DNA from: Drosophila miranda
Taxonomy: Eukaryota > Arthropoda > Insecta > Diptera > Drosophilidae
DNA: 64,000 nt
Direction: 5' to 3'
Assembly: GCF_003369915.1 (NCBI RefSeq)
Contig: NW_022881614.1
Location: 10,189,001-10,253,000, forward strand
Shown piece by piece: positions 57,516 through 64,000 of this stretch. Each line of letters begins with the position of its first letter. Position 1 is the first letter of the stretch. The translations under genes were made by a program, and so were the position numbers. The notes beneath the pieces were generated by a model. That model ran no database searches. It worked only from the letters and a program-made list of their open reading frames with translations, and had not been told where the DNA came from.

Positions 57516-57582
57516 GCATCAGTACAAAAATCCAATCGACATTATTCTTCCGACTGGGGCGGTATATATTTAGCATCATAGA
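57516..57582 (-). ncRNA. C/D snoRNA U31-like, copy a
   Basis: Box C ATGATGC, guide TACCGCCCCAGTCGG to 28S, box D CTGA (57519-57522). First intron of Uhg1. Confidence 0.75.
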
Positions 57583-57623
57583 AACAAAAACTTCACATCC
57601 ATTTCCGAACGAAACTAACCTTA

Positions 57624-57869
57624 CTATTGCTCCGGCAACACACAGCACACAGTGGGACCACAGCAGCACCAGGCCGGTGGATCTCCATAATAATATTGGA
57701 CTACATTGTAATCACCATCAAACTGCTGACAATGCAAGCGACCGCATTCGTTCTGCGTTCTGTAAATGCAATGAGAGATATAACATTTAATTATACTTTC
57801 ATCAAATTCGAGGAAAAATGCTCTTCGGCATGTGGCATTTGTAATCAGAATTGAAAACCAACTGCTCAT
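57624..57869 (-). CDS. 81-codon Cys-rich ORF in exon 1 of Uhg1 (unrecognised)
   Basis: The first ATG after the predicted TSS (57893) opens a frame MSSWFSILITNATCRRAF ... ending with a Cys/aromatic-rich tail (NVVQYYYGDPPAWCCCGPTV, then CCVLPEQ). The stop is 4 nt before the exon 1 splice donor TAAG/GTTAGT, so the whole ORF fits in exon 1 and would be translated from the spliced host RNA. The CCC-CC tail recalls small membrane-associated Cys-rich modules, but I do not recognise a family. The frame also stays open upstream of the ATG. It may be a chance ORF; the protein-like C-terminus is why I list it. Confidence 0.4.
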   Translation of the reverse strand: MSSWFSILITNATCRRAFFLEFDESIIKCYISHCIYRTQNECGRLHCQQFDGDYNVVQYYYGDPPAWCCCGPTVCCVLPEQ

Positions 57870-57884
57870 GATGGCCGCTGCGGA

Positions 57885-57900
57885 AATAGAAAGAATAGTT
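57885..57900 (-). promoter_or_regulatory. TCT (polypyrimidine) initiator of Uhg1
   Basis: TTCTTTCT on the minus strand fits YYCTTTYY exactly, the initiator of ribosomal-protein and snoRNA-host genes. Confidence 0.55.
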
Positions 57901-57920
57901 CTTATTCTTATTAGTGATGT

Positions 57921-58040
57921 ACAAAAACATCGATGCATCGAGCACCGATGTTTTCCTGCCGATGTTTACTGATGTTTTCCGATGTTTTTGCTGCTACCGA
58001 TGTTGAGTGATGCATCGATGTTTTGCAAAACATCGGTAGT
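57921..58040. repeat. Cluster of CGATGTTTT/CATCGATG motifs upstream of Uhg1
   Basis: About eight copies of (C)CGATGTT(TT) in both orientations within 120 bp, with two CATCGATG palindromes and irregular spacing. It lies 30-150 bp upstream of the Uhg1 start, where promoter-proximal elements are expected. Resembles but does not match DRE (TATCGATA). Confidence 0.7.
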
Positions 58041-59010
58041 TTAATTTCATATCATTGCGTATTTGTCTTCTGTAAGCAGCAACACAGCAATGCCAAAGTA
58101 AGTAAACATATTTGACTTAAAATGAAACAAATTTACTATAGATGGTATACATTTGTTTAAATATGAAACTGCGAACGCCGTTAACATCATTCGAAGGCAA
58201 CCAGTTGTGTGTTTGGGAAGGTATGAAGAATACTGTTCAGTCACAGACATATACCTTATTAATATTACAGAATATACAGTACAATCTCATACACAAAAAC
58301 TCATAAATACAATTGTCCATGTCACTTCATGTGAATAAATATGACGACACGAAAATTACAACTAACTAACTAGCAACTAAGAATAGACAATTGCACTTGT
58401 AAACTCGAACCCACCAAAAAGGATGAAGCAATAAACTGTTTACTTTGTTGCTGCCAAGTACCTAAGTAAATGCACTGAAATGTAACCCCCGCACAGAGAA
58501 AGTGCACCCTATCTAAAAATACACTCACATGGAGCCTGGCGTTCCTTCCCATACAATAAGAGTACCACTGCTAGCTGTATAAGGAGATGCATTTGTTCAA
58601 TAAAACTCAGTATCAGAAACAGTACCACAACTGCCTGTCTTTAATTTTTCCATCGCAATCATCAGAGGCTGTCGCCGTGTCTTCAGATACTCATTTCGCG
58701 AACCGTAGGATACCCACTCCGCAGTCCAACTGGTTCAAGTTCTAGTTGCGACGACCAAACTGTAGACGGTTTATGTACCGTATACAACCCAGCTTCCAAC
58801 AACACAATTTTTAAGTTTGTTACACTTGGCTTGTTTCCCAGAGGGCAATGCCGGCTAGCTGTCGACCCCAGGGCTGGGTAGTTCCCCTTGCCCGCCAAAT
58901 GTAGACAAAAAAGGAGACATACTACTTCTCGGGACATCAAAACTGACAACAACCTAACAACAACAAAGAAAATCATAAACAGACGGCTATCAAGTGGGTG
59001 AAGCTTGGGT
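58041..59010. other. Upstream flank of Uhg1 and possible LTR fragment; unassigned
   Basis: A plus-strand ATGCCAAA/GTAAGT at 58092-58104 could be the first exon of a divergent gene, but no following exon was found. Around 58480-58640, TGTAACCCCC ... TGTATAAGG ... CAATAAAAC has LTR-like promoter and polyadenylation signals. Neither is proven. Confidence 0.3.
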
Positions 59011-59794
59011 GTTATCACTTCGCGCGCCCGCCCTACCTGTGACCAAACACAACGTTCATTTTTGCCACCCTCTGCTGGAACGGTGACGGCTGGCCTAATC
59101 CATGGCTTACGCCACGCGTCCTCCCTCTATTTTAAATTTAAGGCATCATGCTTCAATATATATCCAAGCTTTAATAATCGTAAATTGACAATTTTATCTT
59201 TCTCATTAATAAATAGCTATACTCAAAATTATCACTAACCACTAAGAAACACCAAAACGTTCGACACAAAGGCAAACAAGGAAATAACTGCTGCAATTTC
59301 GTTCAACCAACAGGGATACCCTCACCCATACGTAATGGAATATGTGTAGTTGACTGGATCCAGTTTTACGGGAGTTAATTTAACTCGGGCCCCTACGGAG
59401 GCTTAACCTACCAAGAGCTCTTGTTAAGGGTCCCCGGGACATAAACAATAAACAATATTTTTTTCACAAATCGCTCGACCAAATACGGTGGACTGATGGG
59501 ACCCCCGCGTCACCCACTAAGGGTTAATCTTCTGGCACTGAACAGCTGATCGCAGATTTAGGTTCGTGAAAGGTGTTGGGGTTTTTAAATATTTTTTTTC
59601 AATGTACGTTAAACGGTTTAAGCTAATACTAATTACTAAATAAAGGACAACACACGGAACAGAATAACATTTAATGTGGAACGGTGTTTGGAGTGCGGAT
59701 TATGTTTTTTTTCTTTAAATTCAAACGACGTGGGCGATCGCTGGCCGTGGCCGGTCAGCCCTAAATTTATATAGGTCCGTGTATACGTGTGCGC

Positions 59795-59812
59795 GTGTGT
59801 GTGTGTGTGAAT
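59795..59812. repeat. (GT)n run in the LTR
   Basis: Short GTGTGCGCGTGTGTGTG run within the presumed LTR. Confidence 0.7.
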
Positions 59813-59865
59813 AGGGTTTCGGGGTTGTTACTTGGTGAATGAGACCAAACCACACCCACACCTCA

Positions 59866-60852
59866 CTACATTCTCAGGTCTTTGGCGTGGTACACTCCTA
59901 TGGGACGGCCGTTAAGGTCCTCCAGAGCGTACGCGTTCTCTCCTACTGGCTTCACTACCCGGCATCGGATGAATTTGCGCGCGAACTTGGCATTAAAGCC
60001 TTTTCCAAAGTCACTAAGGACAAAATTTCGGCGGAATACCTCTTGTCCCGGCCTCGCGTAAAACACCCGAGCTCGCTGGTTGTATCTTACCCTACTACGC
60101 TCGTATGCCTGATGTAAACTAGCGCGTATCCTCTCTTGGATGAGTTGTCGCTTGTCCTGACCCTCCAGTAGCGATATGTCATGCTCGCCGATCGACCGCA
60201 GTCGCTTTGCCAGCTTGTAGCATGACCCATGCAAATACATTTGCTGCCCGAAGACTGCAAAGAATGGTGTTACGCCTGTTGCCTCGTGAACCGAGTTCCT
60301 AATAGCCAGTTCTATCTCCGGCAGATGCACATCCCAGTCCCGGTGATCGTCTTCCAGATACGCCCGAATCGCGCTGAGTACTGTTCGATTCACGCGTTCG
60401 GCTGCGTTTCTCTGCGGAGAATACACTGGCGTCCTCATATGAGTGACTCCGAATGCATCGGTCATCTCCTTAAAAGTTTTCGAGACGAACTGAGCCCCAT
60501 TGTCCGAGTGAATCATCTCCGGCACTCCAAACTTGTAAAACACCTCGTGAACGAGGAATCTTACAACTTCCTTTGCTGTGGCCTTGGTCATGGTCTTTAG
60601 GAATGTGAACTTAGAGAACTGGTCAACTACAATAAATATCCACGCCTGACCGTTCTTTGACCGCGGATATTTGCCCAAAAAATCAATATAAAGTTTTTGG
60701 AACGGGCGCTCAGTGACCACTTCTTGCCCCATCCCGACCTGCATCCGATAATTCGGCGCTTTCGACTCCTTGCACACGGTGCACCGTCGGATATAATCCC
60801 GCACCTCTATCGCCATGTTCGGCCAGTAAAACTGCCTACGCAATAAGTGCAA
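59866..60852 (-). CDS. Osvaldo-like integrase (open fragment)
   Basis: HHCC finger end (CTVCKESKAPNY), the DDE core (LYIDFLGKYPRS; MIHSDNGAQFVSKTF; SPQRNAAERVNRTV, catalytic Glu), and a chromatin/GPY-like C-terminus (FNAKFARKFIRCRVVKPVGE). The frame is fused upstream to a deletion scar, so no native start or precursor exists. Confidence 0.85.
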   Translation of the reverse strand: MHLLRRQFYWPNMAIEVRDYIRRCTVCKESKAPNYRMQVGMGQEVVTERPFQKLYIDFLGKYPRSKNGQAWIFIVVDQFSKFTFLKTMTKATAKEVVRFLVHEVFYKFGVPEMIHSDNGAQFVSKTFKEMTDAFGVTHMRTPVYSPQRNAAERVNRTVLSAIRAYLEDDHRDWDVHLPEIELAIRNSVHEATGVTPFFAVFGQQMYLHGSCYKLAKRLRSIGEHDISLLEGQDKRQLIQERIRASLHQAYERSRVRYNQRARVFYARPGQEVFRRNFVLSDFGKGFNAKFARKFIRCRVVKPVGENAYALEDLNGRPIGVYHAKDLRM

Positions 60853-62239
60853 GGTTTCCGCGAACCGAGTAGTTTTTTTGGTGGCAATTCAGTTTGGCAG
60901 AGAAAAACGCTATGGGCCTCTCGTTCTGCTCGTCATCCCTTTGGAAGAGTACGGCTCCTACTCCATAATGTGAGGCGTCGCACTGTATGTAGAAGTGCCG
61001 CTTGAAACCCGCGTGTACCAGGACTGGTGCCGAGGTGAGTGCAGCTTTTAGCTCCCCCATGGCTCGTTTTGCCTCCTCCGTCAATTTAAACTTTCCATTT
61101 CCCGACTTTTTCAGGGCGTCTGTGAGCGGACCGGCCATCTCAGCATAGTTTTTCATAAAGCGCCGGTACCAGCCCGCAGTTCCCAGGAAACTACGCAATT
61201 CTCGAACAGATCGCGGCTCGGGAATGCGCAAAATGGCCGACACACGATCCGGATCCATCTTCAGCGCTCCTCCACCCACTATAAAACCCAGGTATTTAAT
61301 GTTTTTATAGCAAAAATTAGATTTGCTCAGCCCTATCGTTAAATTTGCTTCTCGTAGACGCTCGGCAACCTGTCGCAGAATCTTCACGTGCGTTTGGAAG
61401 TCCTCAGCTATAATCAGCAAGTCGTCGAGATACGCATAGACGTTTGAACGCATCTCAACCGGAATCACCTTATCGACCAGTCTACATAGGCGTTGTGCGG
61501 CGTTGCAGAGGCCAAAGGGCATCATACGGAACTGGTACAGAGGCCGTCCCGACACCGTGAACGCCGTATATGGTCGACTCTGCTCGTCCAGCTCGATTTG
61601 CCAAAAAGCGAATTTTAAGTCGACGCTGGAGATATATATCGTCTGATCGAGACGAGACAAGATCCCCTCGATGCTAGGAAGTGGGTAAGCGTCCTTGATG
61701 GTTACTTTGTTGAGCTTTCGGGCATCGAGGCAGAAACGATTTTTGCCCGGCCTTCGCACCACGGTGGTACGGTTGCTCCACGGACTATCACTGTACTCGA
61801 TGACTCCCAAAGCCAACATTTTGTCCACCTCACCACACACCACTTCCTGCATCGCTGGCGACAGCGGGTAATGTCGATCCTTCACAGGCTCGGCCTTCTC
61901 CACCAACTGAATTTTGTGAGTCTCTCTCGACGTCCTCCCCAGGCCTACGGCTTCGAAAGTCAGAAACTCTGCCTTCACCTGATCCAAGGCTGCCCTTTGC
62001 TCTTCTGACAACTCCCATTCTTCCTGCACTATCTCCTTCTCCGGGCCTTCCACATAGTGAGCGACTTGATCAGCCAGCACTTCTTCCACTAATCTGTGAG
62101 ATGCCCCTACTGGACCTTCTCCCATCACCTCAGGAGCCAATGAGAATACCCGCCAAAAGTCTACCCCCAAGTAAATTTCCTGTTCCAAGAAGGGGCATAC
62201 GAAAAACGTTAATCTTTTTACCTCTCCCTTGTATTTCAC
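60836..62239 (-). pseudogene. Osvaldo-like reverse transcriptase with truncated RNase H
   Basis: RT motifs FCLDARKLNKVTIKDAYPLP, YISSVDLKFAFWQIEL, FGLCNAAQRLCRLVDK and the catalytic VYAYLDDLLIIA. RNase H starts (HFYIQCDASHYGVGAVLFQ; RPIAFFSAKLN) but ends at NYSV, followed by foreign-frame residues and a stop at the deletion junction. Confidence 0.85.
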
Positions 62240-62789
62240 GGAATTCTACTCGGCCAACGATTGCGCGATCTTCCCCATTCGCTACCTTCACTATAGAAGA
62301 ATATCGACGAGCCTCCACGCCCAGCTTCTCCAGGAATTCCTGACCATTACACCCTAGCATGCTGTGTGTAGCGCCTGAATCCAACAGGCCTCGCACGGAC
62401 TCGCCCATTATAGAGATTTCTGCGAAAACTCTCGGGTCTTTCTTGCACCAACGCTTTACTGAAGCAATCACCTGCCTCCTCATAGCTCGCCTTTGCTTAA
62501 AACGGGATCTCGCCTTTCTTACCCGCACCGACAGTGCTCGCATACCATCCACTCGTAGTTCAGAAAATATTCTATTTCTGGTTTCTAAATAATTTCTTAA
62601 GCGCTCTTCATATGATAAGTTCCTTAACCTAGCATGCAATTTACGTCTATCTAATTCATTTTTATTTTCTTCTACTTTCTCTGCGCAGGCCCCTTCTGTG
62701 AGCGTGATTCGCCTGCTTGGATGGCACCCCTCTTCACGTTTCCCGCGCAATTCGGACAGGTTGGACAATATGCATCGGGCTTTCCACAC
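62130..62789 (-). pseudogene. Osvaldo-like aspartic protease region
   Basis: GLLDSGATHSMLG is the retropepsin active site. The frame leaves the RT frame at about 62235 and stops at 62130, so a frameshift separates them. Confidence 0.75.
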
Positions 62790-63916
62790 CGGTAGCAGAA
62801 AATTCGCCTCTCCGATGCCATACAGTCCCTAAAGCCATGATCGGTCTGCCCGCAGTTCCAGCAAATCAACTTCTGTGGAACACGCTGTGTCACTTGCGCT
62901 TCCTCAATGACCTCTGCCTCTTCATCGCCAATCGACCGATCCTGCGCGACCTCGCTGACGTTCGCATTCGGCCCGCGACCATAGTTTGTGGCTTTGGGTG
63001 CTCCTCGCCACGAAGATCGAGCCTTCCTCTTCAGATGTGCCTCTATTTCCACGCACTCATCCCGCAGTTGGTCTAAGGAATAAACCCGTAAGCCGTAGAC
63101 GAAACTCGCTATCTCATCTGTGAGTGCCTTTTTGACGATTTTTACCATCTCCTTTTCAGGTGGTGGCATCTCCAACCTCGACGCGAGCTTTCTCATGACA
63201 TGGAAAAAGTCTTCCACACTCTCGTTTGACCGCTGCATTCTTTCTCGCAGTTCTCTCATGCGGTCGAACTCGGACGCCGTGCCTCGGAAACGAGCAATTA
63301 AGTCGCCCCTTAGTTCCTGCCAAACACCACCGCCATGATCACGGATGTACTGCCAGTACCATTCCCGCGCGTTTCCTGTAACCAGGTGATGAAATCCCTT
63401 TAGAACTTCATCCCACGGACAGCGGCATTGGGCTTGTAGGAATTAAATTCGGAACACAAAATCCTCGACTGTCATTTTGTTGCTGTCTCCGTCGAACGTC
63501 ACGTCCCATTTTTCGACTCGGCCCCACCGTGGCCAAGGTCTATAACCCGGGGGATTTGGATGCGGATCTTCTCGAGGAATCCCACCAGCTCTCCTACCCT
63601 CTCCACGACCCTGACCCGAGTGTCTGAGTGCTATCGGGTTTCGCCAATTTCGCGCTTGATGCCCACCCCGTTGATGCTGCTCACTGGATGCGGTCGGTCC
63701 TACTCCTGAAGACGGCTCCGGACCAATACCACCTCGCCCCGAGCGAGCCAAAAATGGTTTTGGTGGCGGAATCGGCGCATCAGTCGTGCTAGACGGCTTC
63801 CTTTTCGGGATTGCTCCTCGATACTCCTGCTCGTGGTGAACCTCCTCCCGCTGCGGTTCCTTCTGCTGCTGCAGCTGTCTAACCGGCTGGTGTACCTCGT
63901 TGAGTTGGTGCATCAT
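62672..63916 (-). pseudogene. Osvaldo-like gag with nonsense codon
   Basis: An N-terminal Pro/Gln/Arg-rich part, then FVFRI followed by TAA at 63443-63445. In the same frame the sequence continues QAQCRCPWDEVLKGFHHLV ... REWYWQYI ... RFRGTASEFDRMRELRERMQ, with zinc knuckles CWNCGQTDHGFRDC and CYRCGKPDAYCPTC. One substitution-type lesion in an otherwise continuous gag. Confidence 0.8.
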
Positions 63917-64000
63917 CTCGATAAACCACGCAACTCCTCCTGCAACACCCGACTAATCGAGTCAGTGTTCGCTGCCCTGTGTGTCGCATGAGCCTGAGCC

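Larger units (their letters stand above)
51295..57893 (-). ncRNA. Uhg1: snoRNA host gene Uhg1 (54E-type cluster)
   Basis: Short exons alternate with C/D snoRNA-bearing introns. Exons read from splice sites: 57893-57620, 57267-57220, 57025-56973, 56788-56735, 56553-56494, 56297-56242, 56057-55995, about 52651-52588, 52411-52362, and 51391 to about 51295 (AATAAA at 51308-51313). Donors are GTAAGT/GTTAGT-like and acceptors are T-rich CAG/TAG. The start is a perfect TCT initiator (TTCTTTCT, C+1 at 57893), as in TOP-type snoRNA hosts. The mix of U27 and U31 guides is the content I recall for D. melanogaster Uhg1 at 54E. One small exon between the first two snoRNAs is unresolved. A 3.1-kb LINE and a 787-bp MITE enlarge two introns. 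Exon 1 contains an 81-codon ORF (separate entry). Confidence 0.8.
59010..64000 (-). mobile_element. Osvaldo/Ulysses-like Gypsy LTR element, defective, runs off the window
   Basis: Minus orientation: gag with two zinc knuckles, protease, RT, integrase, then the 3' LTR (about 59010-59860; a TATATAAA box near 59768; preceded by a purine-rich GAGGTGTGGGTGTGG tract). The CYRCGKPDAYCPTCPNC Gag motif, YLDD in RT and the DFWRVF motif after protease are what I associate with the Osvaldo/Ulysses group. There is no env. Breaks: a stop in gag at 63443, a frameshift between protease and RT at about 62235, and a large deletion removing most of RNase H at about 60860. Confidence 0.8.

Noticed and set aside
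57779-57815. Possible tiny intron (GTATAA ... TTTACAG) inside the Uhg1 exon 1 ORF
   Set aside because: Only 37 nt long, below normal fly intron size, and splicing would destroy the reading frame.
58092-58338. Divergent plus-strand gene starting ATGCCAAA/GTAAGT
   Set aside because: A donor is present but joining to the nearest acceptor (about 58268) gives only a short unconvincing peptide.

Overview
The window is Drosophila euchromatin-type sequence. The evidence is short GT-AG introns, fly core-promoter motifs (DRE, Motif 1, Motif 6, TCT initiator), DINE-1-type Helitrons with a GTCTGTCC stretch, an errantivirus primed by tRNA-Ser, LOA-clade LINEs, and a gene set I recognise from the 54E area of D. 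melanogaster 2R (Muller element C). My best guess at lineage is the obscura group, because of the abundant ISY/SGM-like Helitrons and LOA/TRIM-like LINEs, but I cannot prove that here.

Layout. 1-1.0 kb: 5' end of a minus-strand SAP-domain (hnRNP U-like) gene. 1.04-3.1 kb: a diverged repeat, then Helitron A. 3.5-5.1 kb: minus-strand five-exon four-TM protein. 5.5-6.6 kb: Helitron B. 9.4-10.8 kb: minus-strand ataxin-10 homologue, divergent from Snx16 (+, 10.95-12.3 kb). Snx16 converges on Dlish (-, 12.57-13.8 kb). 13.8-46.2 kb: a 32 kb stretch without conserved coding exons. It probably holds upstream leaders and the first intron of the FAM13-type gene CG6424, and it is packed with transposons: a P-superfamily MITE, a complete errantivirus, a dead LOA-clade LINE, and a three-layer nest of MITE, Helitron and LINE. 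46.27-50.1 kb: CG6424 coding exons. 51.3-57.9 kb: on the minus strand, the snoRNA host gene Uhg1 with ten intronic C/D snoRNAs (three U27-like, four U31-like, three of a 28S guide family), invaded by a MITE and a CR1/jockey-like LINE. 57.9-58.04 kb: a cluster of CGATGTTTT motifs in front of Uhg1. 59-64 kb: a defective Osvaldo/Ulysses-like Gypsy element running off the window.

The recognised genes are independent housekeeping or signalling genes: nuclear RNP, ciliary/centrosomal ataxin-10, endosomal sorting nexin, Fat-pathway adaptor, FAM13 scaffold, and rRNA 2'-O-methylation guides. Transposons make up nearly half of the window (my estimate is about 46%), yet all recognised reading frames look usable, with one ambiguity in Snx16. 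No CRISPR, tRNA, rRNA or bacterial-type operon was seen. The most interesting points are an 81-codon Cys-rich ORF in exon 1 of the supposedly non-coding Uhg1, an in-frame stop in Snx16 that an in-frame 117-nt intron would remove, transposons inserted a few bases from snoRNA and splice signals, and a 10-bp deletion in one Helitron copy beside a GA-rich tract.
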